Assembly (NCBI RefSeq): GCF_035989885.1
Contig: NZ_CP108518.1
Location: 806,001-870,000, forward strand
Length of the DNA stretch: 64,000 bases
Reading direction: 5' to 3'
Source of the DNA: Streptomyces sp. NBC_01232
GTDB lineage: Bacteria > Actinomycetota > Actinomycetes > Streptomycetales > Streptomycetaceae
Under the pieces are notes generated by a model. That model worked only from the letters and a program-made list of their open reading frames with translations. It made no database searches and had not been told where the DNA came from. The translations under genes were made by a program, and so were the position numbers. Positions 1 to 8,249 of this stretch are shown piece by piece. Numbering within the stretch: the stretch's first letter is position 1; the number at the start of each line of letters is the position of its first letter.

Positions 1-769
1 GGTCCTCGGCGCCGGCCAGTTCCAGGTAGGCGGCCGTGCGCTCGAGGTACGCGTCCGGGCGCGGGAGGTCCAGGCCGAAGGGCGGGCTCTGCAGGATCAC
101 CCGCCCGATCAGGCCGGCGGCCTGCGGGTGACCGGCCAGGGCCGCGGTGGAGACCGCGCCGCCGGACTGCCCCGCGACCGTGATGCAGTCCGGGTCGCCG
201 CCGAAGGAGGCGATGTTCTCCTTCACCCAGCGCAGGGCGGCCAGCTGGTCGGTGAGCCAGAAGTTCCCGCCCGCAGCGCCCTCGCCCCCCTCGTCGCCCT
301 CTCCCGTATAGAGGTAACCGAGCGGCCCTATGCGGTAGTTGATACTCACGACGACGAGGTCGCCGTCGCGGGCGAAGGTGTCACCGGAGTAGGTGGGCAG
401 CGAGCCGGATCCGGAGACGAAGCCGCCGCCGTGGATCCAGATCAGCACCGGACGCCGGCCGGCGTCGACGGCCGGCGTCCAGAGGTTGAGGGTGAGGCAG
501 TCCTCGTCGAAGGGGGGCGACCCGTGGCCGCCGAGCACCGGGTCGCCGCCTTCCATGTACATCTGCGGCGCGCTCGGGCCGTCGGTGGTGGCGTCCCGCG
601 TGCCGCTCCAGCCGGCGTGCGGCTGCGCGGGCCTCCAGCGCAGGTCACCGACCGGTGGGGCGGCGTAGGGCACGGCACGGAAGACCGTGACGCCGCCCTC
701 GGTCGCGCCGCGCAGGCGGCCTGCGGGCAGGTCCACCACCGTCCGGTCCTGGCCAGGGGGGTGAGGCAT
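1..769 (-). CDS. Type-B carboxylesterase, N-terminal part (cut by window start)
   Basis: This gene runs off the left edge, so only about 256 N-terminal residues are visible. They show the type-B carboxylesterase (alpha/beta-hydrolase) fold: the early block PYAAPPVGDLRWRPAQP, the EDCLTLNLW block, the oxyanion-hole stretch IWIHGGGF and the nucleophile elbow GQSGG near residue 207. The acidic and histidine members of the triad lie beyond the edge. No signal peptide is visible after the ATG, so it is probably cytoplasmic, unlike the exported relative at 4703-6319. It should hydrolyse carboxylic esters; the substrate cannot be told. The start is the ATG at 769; no strong ribosome site precedes it. 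Confidence 0.9.
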   Translation of the reverse strand, partial: MPHPPGQDRTVVDLPAGRLRGATEGGVTVFRAVPYAAPPVGDLRWRPAQPHAGWSGTRDATTDGPSAPQMYMEGGDPVLGGHGSPPFDEDCLTLNLWTPAVDAGRRPVLIWIHGGGFVSGSGSLPTYSGDTFARDGDLVVVSINYRIGPLGYLYTGEGDEGGEGAAGGNFWLTDQLAALRWVKENIASFGGDPDCITVAGQSGGAVSTAALAGHPQAAGLIGRVILQSPPFGLDLPRPDAYLERTAAYLELAGAED

Positions 770-880
770 GAGCCGTTCCTTCCTCGCTGCCGCGCGCTCG
801 GTGCGCGCCGCGGATCGAGCGTATGGCGTGAATTTGCCGAACGTCAATGTGTCACGATAATTCGACCCCTTCGGTCGCGC

Positions 881-1615
881 TCACAGCCACAGGCTGTTCG
901 CGGCCATCCGCTCCGCCTCCACATCCAGCAACGACGCGAAGATCCGCCACACCACCATGCAGGTTCCGACGCCGACGACAGCGCCGGCGAAGGTGTCGCT
1001 GAGCCACTGGGCGTGGAGCCACGTCCGGTTCCCCATCATCGCGAGTACGTACGAGGCCCCGAACGCCCACCACCAGCGTCGCGCACGCGGCGGGAACACC
1101 ACCACCGCTACGGCGACCACGAGCGCCACCGCGCTGAACACCTGCCCGGACGGGTACGAACCGTCACTGACCAGGACCCACGGGTGCGGCGGGCGCGGCC
1201 GGTCGGCCAGCTGCTTCATGGGCAGGAGCACCACGAGGTTGGCGACGACGGTGACCGAGAAGACGAACAGCCCCGAGCGCCAGCGCCCGTAGACGCACAG
1301 GCAGCCGATCACCAGGAGCGGCAGGACCATGCCGAGCGGGCCGCCGAGCCGGTCGAGGACGGTGCTGAATGCGCCCAGCTCACCGGATTCCGCGGCGGCG
1401 GAGTCGTTCAGGGACGCTGCCCAGCGGTCGTCGAGCCCCTGGAAGAACGGCTGCCGGTCGAGTCGGAGCAGCAGTCCGACCAGGAACGCCAGGAGCAGGA
1501 GGGCGATCCCGGCTCCGAGCGCGTGGCGCGGCGGGGCCGCCGGAAGGTGATGGCGGGGCGGGGCGACCTGCCGGGGTGGCCGGGACGGCGGCACGGAGGA
1601 GGGCGAAGGGAACAT
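881..1615 (-). CDS. PAP2-fold membrane protein lacking both catalytic histidines
   Basis: A membrane protein of about 244 residues with the PAP2 (type 2 phosphatidic acid phosphatase) arrangement. Motif 1 is intact as KQLADRPRP. Motif 2 reads PSGQ instead of PSGH, and motif 3 reads NRTWLHAQWLSD, so the position of the nucleophilic histidine in R-x5-H-x3-D holds glutamine. Both histidines that do phosphoryl transfer in this family are therefore Gln (CAG codons). About five hydrophobic segments surround these motifs. It may be a non-catalytic relative that binds lipid phosphates, or it may work through the nearby histidine of the third motif. I prefer the ATG at 1615, preceded by GAAAGG; an upstream start at 1672 would add 19 residues. 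Confidence 0.8.
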   Translation of the reverse strand: MFPSPSSVPPSRPPRQVAPPRHHLPAAPPRHALGAGIALLLLAFLVGLLLRLDRQPFFQGLDDRWAASLNDSAAAESGELGAFSTVLDRLGGPLGMVLPLLVIGCLCVYGRWRSGLFVFSVTVVANLVVLLPMKQLADRPRPPHPWVLVSDGSYPSGQVFSAVALVVAVAVVVFPPRARRWWWAFGASYVLAMMGNRTWLHAQWLSDTFAGAVVGVGTCMVVWRIFASLLDVEAERMAANSLWL

Positions 1616-1689
1616 GGCGGGCCTTTCACGGTCGTCTTCCCCGGGCGGTGGGGGCACGCGGAGAGCAGGCACGGGCGTGTGGAGCGCGA

Positions 1690-1757
1690 CGGAACGGGAC
1701 GCGACGCGGAACGGGATGCGGCGACGGAACGGGATGCGACACGGAACGGGATGCGGC
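1690..1757. repeat. Four direct repeats of about 17.5 bp upstream of the PAP2 gene
   Basis: The core CGGAACGGGA occurs at 1690, 1707, 1725 and 1742, spaced 17, 18 and 17 bp, and usually followed by a TGCG-like tail. The copies lie 75-145 bp upstream of the preferred PAP2 start. Spacing is close to 1.7 helical turns, not whole turns. They could be a regulator array or simple slippage; no coding role is supported. Confidence 0.6.
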
Positions 1758-2118
1758 GACGTGCGGCGAGGCGCGGCCGGGAGCCGCGCGACCGCGGCGG
1801 GAGCCGCACCGGCCGCCCCTCGCGGACCGGACCCACCAGCAGGGGCGGTCCGGACGCGGGGAACCGCCCGGTGCCGCCGGGGTGCAGAACCCTCCGGCGA
1901 CCGGGTCGTCGCGGTGCGGCACGGAGTATTGCCGATGCGTCACGACCGCCACAAGAGCAAGAGGGTTTCTCGACAGATCCGCCACTCCCGATGGCCTCGA
2001 TCCGATGGTTACACGTCTTGCCTCGCCGGCTCCCCCGTCGGTCACGATCTGCACAACGACCCGCCGCAGGCTCTGGCGGAGCCCGGAAATGGGTGCTACA
2101 CAGTGTCCACCGCACTTG

Positions 2119-2132
2119 GTGACACGTGTAAC
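2119..2132. promoter_or_regulatory. Palindromic operator candidate upstream of the MFS gene
   Basis: The 14-bp stretch has a perfect 8-bp core, ACACGTGT, extended by GT and AC on the outside with one mismatched pair. It lies about 130 bp before the MFS start. No regulator gene adjoins it. Confidence 0.35.
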
Positions 2133-2262
2133 AACATCACGTTACGAACGTCGTCCGCCTCCGCACCTTCCGGCGACGACGCCGTCCGGCGCCCCGCTCT
2201 CGGGCCGCCCGCCTTCTCCGCTGCACGCCACCTCCCCGCTCCGTCCCCCGAGGAGTAGTCCC

Positions 2263-3525
2263 ATGGCCACGCCCGAAGTCGTCGAACCAGTCGAACCCTC
2301 CGTTCCCCCGACCGGGGAGACCGCCCCCCGGCGTGGTCTCCTGCCCCTGCTCCTGGTCTCCAACTCGGCGATGATGGCGCTCTACATGGGTGTCGGCTCC
2401 GTCCTGCTGCCGACCCAGATCGCCGCGATCGCGCCCGACGACAAGGTCGCCGTACTCGGCCTGATCGGCGGCGTCAGCGCGGTCTTCGCCACCGCCTTCA
2501 ATCCCATCGCCGGCGCCCTCTCCGACCGCAGCGGACGCCGCAACCCCTGGATCCTGGGCGGCGGTCTGGCCTCGTTCGTCCTGCTGGCCGTGCTCGGCGG
2601 TGCGACCACCGCGCTGCTGGTCGGCATCGGCTGGTGCCTGATCCAGGCGACCATGAACGTCTATCAGGCGGCCGTCACCGCCATCGTGCCCGACCGGATC
2701 CCCGCCGCCCGCCGCGGCACCGCGTCCGCTCTGGTCGGTCTCGGTCTGCCCATCGGCGGTACGGTCGGCGTCCTCATCGCCTCCCAGACCGCGGACCACC
2801 TGCGCACCGGCTACCTGATACTCGGCGCGATCGTCGCCGGGTCCGCCCTGCTGCTCAGCCTCTTCTGCCGGGACGTTGCGCGCACCGGGCCCGCCGTCGC
2901 GGCGCCCGCCAAACCGCGGGGCGCCCAACTGGCCGCATTCCTCTCGGCCCTGGCCAACCACGACTTCCGCTGGGCCTTCATCGGCCGGGCCCTGATGGTC
3001 CTCGGCTACTTCTCCGTCGTCGGCTACCAGCTGTACATCCTCGGCGACCACATCACGCTGCCCGGCGGGCTGACCCCGCCCGCCGCCATGGCCGTCCTCA
3101 CCCCGGTGTCGATGATCGCGATGGCCGTCTCCACCGTGGTCGGCGGTCTGCTGTCCGACCGCTGGAACCGCCGCAAGGTGTTCGTCGGCGTGTCCGCCGC
3201 CCTCGCCGGGCTCGTCATGGTGGTCCCGGTCATCAGCCCGACCTGGACCGGCATGCTCGTCTTCAGCACGCTCAACGGACTCGCCTTCGGCTGCTTCATG
3301 GCCGTCGACACCGCGCTCGTCACCCTGGTCCTCCCGCGGGCCGAGGACGCCGCCCGCGACATGGGCGTGCTGAACATCGCGAACGCCGGACCGCAGATCA
3401 TCGCCCCCTTCGTCGCCTCGGCCGTCGTCACGGGGCTGGGCGGCTACACCCCGCTCTTCCTCGTCGGCGGAGCCCTCTCCCTGATCGGCGCGCTCGCCAT
3501 CCTCCCGATCCGCAGCGTGCGCTGA
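2263..3525 (+). CDS. MFS transporter
   Basis: A 420-residue major facilitator superfamily protein with about twelve hydrophobic helices. The loop after helix 2 carries GALSDRSGRRNPWILGG, the usual G-x3-D-R-x-G-R-R MFS signature, and a matching SDRWNRRK loop opens the second half. The long central loop (AAPAKPRGAQ) separates two six-helix halves. The shape is closest to sugar or drug transporters of the SLC45-like/MFS_1 type; the substrate is unknown. The ATG at 2263 follows a GAGGAG ribosome site by seven bases, so the longer open frame upstream is not coding. A hairpin follows the stop. It may be read together with the exported SurE downstream, but the 127-bp gap and hairpin argue for separate units. 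Confidence 0.9.
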   Translation: MATPEVVEPVEPSVPPTGETAPRRGLLPLLLVSNSAMMALYMGVGSVLLPTQIAAIAPDDKVAVLGLIGGVSAVFATAFNPIAGALSDRSGRRNPWILGGGLASFVLLAVLGGATTALLVGIGWCLIQATMNVYQAAVTAIVPDRIPAARRGTASALVGLGLPIGGTVGVLIASQTADHLRTGYLILGAIVAGSALLLSLFCRDVARTGPAVAAPAKPRGAQLAAFLSALANHDFRWAFIGRALMVLGYFSVVGYQLYILGDHITLPGGLTPPAAMAVLTPVSMIAMAVSTVVGGLLSDRWNRRKVFVGVSAALAGLVMVVPVISPTWTGMLVFSTLNGLAFGCFMAVDTALVTLVLPRAEDAARDMGVLNIANAGPQIIAPFVASAVVTGLGGYTPLFLVGGALSLIGALAILPIRSVR

Positions 3526-3532
3526 CCCGTCC

Positions 3533-3559
3533 CGGGCCGGTCCCCCGGGGCCCGGCCCG
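3533..3559. terminator. Hairpin after the MFS gene
   Basis: CGGGCCGG pairs with CCGGCCCG across an 11-base loop, starting eight bases after the MFS stop codon. There is no T-tract, as is common in actinomycetes. Confidence 0.5.
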
Positions 3560-3652
3560 TACGCAGCTCCGGCGGGCGTTCGCCGAGGGTCGTGCGCCCG
3601 CCGGTACCCACCCCTTCTCACCCTCATCCCCTTCCCTCTCAAGGAGCATCCT

Positions 3653-4558
3653 GTGAGACGCAAGCGAGTTCTGCCGCTGGCCGCCCTGCTGCTGTGCACG
3701 CCCGCTCTGGCCGGCACGGCACCCGCGGTCGCCGCGCCGCAGGCCGCGCCCGCCGGCCCGTTGCGGATCCTGCTCACCAACGACGACGGCTACAACGCGC
3801 CGGGCATCCGCAAGGCCTTCGAGCGGCTGACCGCCGCCGGGCACGACGTCACGATCGTCGCCCCGCTCACCAACCAGAGCGGCACCGGCACGAAGATGAT
3901 GAGTGCCCCGTCGATCACGGTGAAGCACCCCGAGCCCAAGGTCTGGGCCGTCGACGGCACCCCGGGCGACTCCGTCGCCTTCGGCCTGGCCGAGGTCTTC
4001 GCCGGGGACGCCCCCGACCTGGTCGTCTCGGGCACCAACTTCGGCCCGAACGTCGCCGGTCTCGCCACCCACTCCGGTACGGTCGGCGGCGCCGTCGCCG
4101 CGCTGGAGCACGGCGTACCGGCCATCGCGCTGAGCACCGGGGGCGTCGCCGCACCCGACCCGGTCACCACGGTCAACGCGATGGGCCCGACGGTCGACTT
4201 CACCGTCAAGCTGATCGACCGGCTGCGGGCGCGGGCCCGCTCCGGGCCGCTGCTGCCCCACGGCGTCGGCCTGAACATCAACCACCCGGTGGTCGGAGCC
4301 GACGGCAAGGGTACGGCCGCGGGTGTGTCCTCGACCTTCCAGGATCCGCAGACCCTGCTCGAACCGGACTTCACCGATGCGGGCGACGGCACCTGGAAGC
4401 TGACGGTCAAGGTGGACCTGCGGCCCGCGGCCAAGGGCAGTGACATCGAAGCCGTGACCGCAGGCCGGATCGCCGTGAGCCCCATGAGCCCCAACTGGAA
4501 CACCGGCCCGGTCGACCACGCCCTGACCTCCGCGCTGATCGCCGGACTGCGTCCCTGA
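3653..4558 (+). CDS. surE: Exported SurE-type 5'/3'-nucleotidase
   Basis: A 301-residue protein with a Sec-type signal peptide (RRK, a hydrophobic run, then AVAAPQA) followed by a SurE domain. The metal site is visible: LLTNDDGYNAPG at the start of the fold, the NQSG loop, and VSGTNFGPN carrying the conserved asparagine. The family removes phosphate from nucleoside monophosphates and is normally cytoplasmic; here it should act outside the cell, perhaps in phosphate or nucleotide scavenging. The C-terminal part (about residues 190-301) follows the SurE extension. GTG is the start, with AAGGAG seven bases upstream. A strong terminator hairpin follows the stop. Confidence 0.92.
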   Translation: MRRKRVLPLAALLLCTPALAGTAPAVAAPQAAPAGPLRILLTNDDGYNAPGIRKAFERLTAAGHDVTIVAPLTNQSGTGTKMMSAPSITVKHPEPKVWAVDGTPGDSVAFGLAEVFAGDAPDLVVSGTNFGPNVAGLATHSGTVGGAVAALEHGVPAIALSTGGVAAPDPVTTVNAMGPTVDFTVKLIDRLRARARSGPLLPHGVGLNINHPVVGADGKGTAAGVSSTFQDPQTLLEPDFTDAGDGTWKLTVKVDLRPAAKGSDIEAVTAGRIAVSPMSPNWNTGPVDHALTSALIAGLRP

Positions 4559-4566
4559 CGGGTCCC

Positions 4567-4596
4567 GGCCGGGGCGGAGCCCGCTCCGCCCCGGCC
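4567..4596. terminator. Terminator hairpin after surE
   Basis: A perfect inverted repeat of 14 bp arms (GGCCGGGGCGGAGC and its complement) around a two-base centre begins nine bases after the stop. It is G/C only with no T-tract. Confidence 0.75.
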
Positions 4597-4702
4597 GCCT
4601 CCTTGCCTGCCCGGCACGCAAGGGACCGGGCAGGCGGGCAGGACCTGTCCCACCCACCCCCGGCACGACATCGTCACGCACCGGCACACTCCAGGAGGAC
4701 GG

Positions 4703-6319
4703 ATGAAGAGGCCCGGCAAACGGCTGCCCTCTGCAAGGTCCCTGCTCGGTACCGCACTTGCCCTGGTGACCCTGCTCGCCTCGGCACCACCGGCCGCGGC
4801 TTCACTGTCGTCGCAGCCCGCCGGGTCGCCGCGCCCGGTGGTCACCCTCGCGCAGGGCGGCGCCGTGCGCGGTCAGTCCCGCGACGGCGCACAGGAGTTC
4901 CTCGGTGTCCCCTACGCCGCTCCCCCGGTCGGGGACGCACGGCTCCGGGCGCCCGCGCCCCCGCCCCGCCGGCACGGGGTGCGGGAGGCCACCCGGCAGG
5001 CTCCCGCATGCCTGCAGTTCTCGCCGTTCGGCCTGAGCGATCCGGCGGCGGCCGGCGAGGACTGCCTCTACCTGGACGTGTACCGGCCCCGGACCGCCCG
5101 CCCCGGAGCCCGGCTCCCGGTGATCGTCTGGATGCACGGAGGTGCGTACAGCCAGGGCACGGGCACCCAGTTCGGCGGCCGGACCATGGCCGACCTCACC
5201 CAGAGCGTGGTCGTCAGCATCAACTACCGCCTGGGACAGCTCGGTTATCTCGCGCTTCCCGAGCTCGGCCGGGAGAACGCCCTGCGCTCCGGGTCCTTCG
5301 GCCTGATGGACCAGGTCGCCGCCCTTCGCTGGACCCGGGAGAACATCGGCGCGTTCGGCGGCGATCCGGGCAACGTCACGATCTCCGGGCAGTCGGCGGG
5401 CAGCGGTTCCGTCTGCGCGCTGCTGGCCGCCCCGTCGGCCGCCGGCCTGTTCCACCGGGCCGTGCTGCAGAGCGGTCCGTGCACCCTGCTGGGTACACCG
5501 GACAGCGCGGACGCCGAGGCACAGGCACGGGCCTTCGCCGCACGGGCGGGGTGCACCGCCCCGGCCGAGGTTGCCGCCTGTCTGCGCGCCGCCTCCGGAG
5601 CGGCCCTGGTGGAGGCGGCCCGTACGCTGCCCACCCGGGGTCCGGCCTCCGGTGACGGGCTGCTGCCGGTCGCTCCCGCGCAGGCCATCGGGAGCGGTGG
5701 GTGGAACAAGGTGCCGGTGCTGATCGGGAGCACCCGTTCCGAGGCCCGCTTCTTCGTCGCCCTGACGCAGCCGCACCTGACCGCCGAGCAGTACGCGGCG
5801 CAGGTCCTGGCGGGATACGGGCCCGCCGGACCCGAGGTGCTCGCGCGCTATCCGGTCGCCGCGTACGGCTCGCCGTATCTGGCGCTGTCGGCCGTGATGA
5901 CGGACTCGACCTTCGCGTGTCACACCGCGTGGACGGCGCAGCTGTTCGCGTCCCAGGTACCGACGTACGTCTACGAGTTCGACGACCCGCGGTCGCCGAC
6001 GCTCGCGGGCGCGCAGGTGCCGGGCCTGGACGAGTCCAACGCGCACAGTGCGGAGCTGGCCTATCTGCACGACTTCACCATGGGCGAGCGCCCGCTGGCC
6101 CCGGTCCAGGTCGCGCTCGGGAACCGGATGAAACGCTACTGGGCGGCGTTCGCCCGCTTCGGCGCCCCTGTGGTGGCCGGCCAGACCGCGTGGCCGCCGA
6201 CCGGTGCGGGAGCCGCCACGGTCCTCACCCTCAATCCGTCGGCGACGCGGACGAGCACCTCGTTCGGGGCGGACCACAACTGCGCCTTCTGGCGGACCCA
6301 GCCACCGCGGCCGCTCTGA
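4703..6319 (+). CDS. Secreted type-B carboxylesterase
   Basis: A 538-residue exported esterase. A signal peptide covers about residues 1-33 and ends in PPAAASLS. The type-B carboxylesterase landmarks follow in order: VPYAAPPVGDARL, EDCLYLDVYRP, WMHGGAY for the oxyanion hole, SINYRLGQLGYL, and the nucleophile elbow GQSAG near residue 230. The candidate catalytic glutamate lies in STRSEARFF and the candidate histidine in ESNAHSAELAYLHDF. It should hydrolyse carboxylic esters outside the cell; substrate unknown. The ATG follows a strong AGGAGG. It is a relative of the truncated esterase at the left edge but carries an export signal. Confidence 0.92.
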   Translation: MKRPGKRLPSARSLLGTALALVTLLASAPPAAASLSSQPAGSPRPVVTLAQGGAVRGQSRDGAQEFLGVPYAAPPVGDARLRAPAPPPRRHGVREATRQAPACLQFSPFGLSDPAAAGEDCLYLDVYRPRTARPGARLPVIVWMHGGAYSQGTGTQFGGRTMADLTQSVVVSINYRLGQLGYLALPELGRENALRSGSFGLMDQVAALRWTRENIGAFGGDPGNVTISGQSAGSGSVCALLAAPSAAGLFHRAVLQSGPCTLLGTPDSADAEAQARAFAARAGCTAPAEVAACLRAASGAALVEAARTLPTRGPASGDGLLPVAPAQAIGSGGWNKVPVLIGSTRSEARFFVALTQPHLTAEQYAAQVLAGYGPAGPEVLARYPVAAYGSPYLALSAVMTDSTFACHTAWTAQLFASQVPTYVYEFDDPRSPTLAGAQVPGLDESNAHSAELAYLHDFTMGERPLAPVQVALGNRMKRYWAAFARFGAPVVAGQTAWPPTGAGAATVLTLNPSATRTSTSFGADHNCAFWRTQPPRPL

Positions 6320-6394
6320 GCGGGCCCCTGTCCGCGCCGTGGCCGTCGGGGGGCTTCCCCTGGGCGCACCGACCGGGGGAGGCCGGGGGCGAAG

Positions 6395-6970
6395 CTACTC
6401 GTCATAGCCCTCGGGGACCTTGCCGCAGGGCGCGTGGATGCTGACGGCGAGTGTCCCGGTCGGCTCGTACCAGCCCACATCGACCCGGTCGCCCGTGCTC
6501 TGGTGCTCGTAGCCGAAGCCCATGTCGGAGAAGTCCTGGCCGGTGGGCTTCCAGCCCTGCTGCGACAGCCGGGCCCGGACCCGCTCCTGGGCGGTCCGGG
6601 CGGTGTCCTTCGGGACGTCCGTGGTCTGCCAGTCGAGTATGAAGCTGCGGACGTCGCTGCGGCCCCGGTCGATGTGGGCCAGGGAACGCAGTCCCCGGTA
6701 GGAGCAGGCACCCGTTTCCACCCGTTGGGGCAGGACTTCGGCGGGCACGGGCAGGCCGATGTCGTCCTGGACGCGCTCGGCCTCCGCGCGGAGCCGGGTG
6801 CCGACGACGTTCGGATCGACCTCCGGGTACGGCTCGCCGTTCCAGACGCGGTACGCGCCCCAGCAGGTGGCCAGGACGAATGTGACGCCGGCCAGCGCCA
6901 GCGCCGCCTGCAGGGGACGCGGGCGCGGGCGCGCCGGCGCCGCCGGGGAGAGGGGTTGCACGGAAGGCAT
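6395..6970 (-). CDS. Conserved actinomycete membrane-anchored protein of unknown function
   Basis: About 191 residues: a proline-rich cytoplasmic start, one transmembrane helix (roughly ALALAGVTFVLATCWGAY) and a soluble domain outside with two cysteines (GACSYRG and HAPCGKV) that could form a disulfide. I do not recognise a named family. The preferred ATG at 6970 has no ribosome site but sits seven bases downstream of TACGGT, which fits a leaderless transcript. An earlier start at 7006 is possible. A 15-bp palindrome separates it from the gene upstream. Confidence 0.7.
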   Translation of the reverse strand: MPSVQPLSPAAPARPRPRPLQAALALAGVTFVLATCWGAYRVWNGEPYPEVDPNVVGTRLRAEAERVQDDIGLPVPAEVLPQRVETGACSYRGLRSLAHIDRGRSDVRSFILDWQTTDVPKDTARTAQERVRARLSQQGWKPTGQDFSDMGFGYEHQSTGDRVDVGWYEPTGTLAVSIHAPCGKVPEGYDE

Positions 6971-7007
6971 GCACCAGACCGTACGGGGGCGGGTGGCACC
7001 GCACATC

Positions 7008-7043
7008 GGGGAGGGTACTCACGTCGATGTGAGTACCCTCCCC
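7008..7043. terminator. Perfect 15-bp inverted repeat, likely terminator
   Basis: Arms GGGGAGGGTACTCAC and its exact complement flank a six-base loop. It begins 28 bases after the stop of the DUF2330 gene and 37 bases before the start of the next gene, so it could terminate the first or act as an operator for the second. Confidence 0.65.
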
Positions 7044-7071
7044 TCCCCGCCCGACGCACGGCCTTCTCCGG

Positions 7072-8163
7072 TCAGGCGGCAGCCGCCCCGGCGGGGCGCG
7101 GCCGGCGGGCGCGGATCCGGAGGATCGCGACGGCCGAGGCCGTCACCGCCACCGCCACGGCCCCGATCGTCAGGAGCCAGGCCGGGACGCCGCCCACCAT
7201 GAGCAGCTCGTCGCGGTAGATCGCCCGGCGGTACGGGGTGTCCTTGGCGGTGGCGCGCAGTTCGTGGTCGGCGTCGATGCGCCCCGGGTCCGGGAACCTC
7301 TGGTCGATGGCGGTGAGGAACACCGGCCCGGCCCCGGCCAGTTCGGCGAGCGGGCCGCCCTCGGGTTCGATCGATCCCGCGAAGGTCACCTTCGGTGCGG
7401 AGCCGCCGATCGCGGTCGCCGGCTCCATGCGGTGGTCGGCCAGCACGTACAGGCCGAGGGACTGCGGTGTGTTCGCCATCCGGGAGAGCCGCATCGGGTA
7501 GACCAGCCGGTCGCTCTCGAAGCGGATCCGCAGCGGGTCGAGGTCGCCCCGCAGCGGCTTGCCCTGCTGGCGGGGGGCGAGCCGTACCGCCACGTACTCC
7601 CAGCTCTGGTCGACGTACGGCTTGACCTCGGTGGCGAGGCGGTCGGGGAGCGTGAAGCCGTTGCTCTCCAGCCAGTTCTTCAGCGCGTCCGGGTCGGTGG
7701 CGGTGAGCCGGGCGACATCGAAGTCGCCGAGCTGTTCGCGGCCGACGACGCCGACGGGCGGGGCCGCGCTGCCGGGCATCGGGGCTCCGGCGGTGTCCCC
7801 CGTGCGGGAGGAGAAGGGCCAGTCGCGCTCACGCGGCCAGAAGTAGCTGCGGGTCTTGCGTTCGGGCCGGGTCAGCCGGCTCAGTTCGTCGAACATCTTC
7901 CCGTCGGCCAGCTCGACCGTGGCCCGGCCGGGCACCGGCATGATCCAGGCGGCGCGGTGGGCGTCACCGCCCACGGTGAACCGCATGACGATCTGCTCCG
8001 TGCGGCCGTCCCAGCGCACGACGGAGGTCTCCCGGTCGACGCCTATCCGGGACTGGCCGTCGGGGATCATGGCCCCGCAGCCGCACGCGTAGGCGGGGTT
8101 GACCAGGGCCACGAGCTGGGTCACGAGCAGGGCGAACAGCAGTGCCGGAATTCTTCGTTTCAT
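7072..8163 (-). CDS. DUF2330 family exported, membrane-anchored protein
   Basis: A 363-residue protein with a signal peptide (MKRRIPALLFALLVTQL) ending at AYA, directly followed by CGCGAMIPDG, a hallmark of DUF2330 proteins. A large extracytoplasmic domain follows (about residues 30-320), and the C-terminus has one transmembrane helix and an arginine-rich tail, so the protein is fixed in the membrane with its bulk outside. The function of the family is not known. I chose the ATG at 8163; a GTG two codons earlier is equally open. No clear ribosome site is seen. Confidence 0.85.
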   Translation of the reverse strand: MKRRIPALLFALLVTQLVALVNPAYACGCGAMIPDGQSRIGVDRETSVVRWDGRTEQIVMRFTVGGDAHRAAWIMPVPGRATVELADGKMFDELSRLTRPERKTRSYFWPRERDWPFSSRTGDTAGAPMPGSAAPPVGVVGREQLGDFDVARLTATDPDALKNWLESNGFTLPDRLATEVKPYVDQSWEYVAVRLAPRQQGKPLRGDLDPLRIRFESDRLVYPMRLSRMANTPQSLGLYVLADHRMEPATAIGGSAPKVTFAGSIEPEGGPLAELAGAGPVFLTAIDQRFPDPGRIDADHELRATAKDTPYRRAIYRDELLMVGGVPAWLLTIGAVAVAVTASAVAILRIRARRPRPAGAAAA

Positions 8164-8238
8164 CCACACGGGGTCTCAGACGACGGCACCTGGGATCCGG
8201 TTCCGACCCCCCTCGCCGACCACTGCGACCTGGCCTCA

Positions 8239-8244
8239 TACTGT
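8239..8244 (+). promoter_or_regulatory. Leaderless -10 box (TACTGT)
   Basis: TACTGT lies five bases before the ATG at 8250, which has no ribosome site. This is the usual layout of a Streptomyces leaderless gene. Confidence 0.5.
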
Positions 8245-8249
8245 GCCCC

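Noticed and set aside
128..2122. A 664-codon plus-strand frame at the left edge
   Set aside because: It is arginine- and histidine-rich noise opposite the carboxylesterase and PAP2 genes.
1369..2262. An extended N-terminus for the MFS transporter
   Set aside because: The extension overlaps the PAP2 gene region in antisense, has low complexity and precedes a clear ribosome site at 2250.
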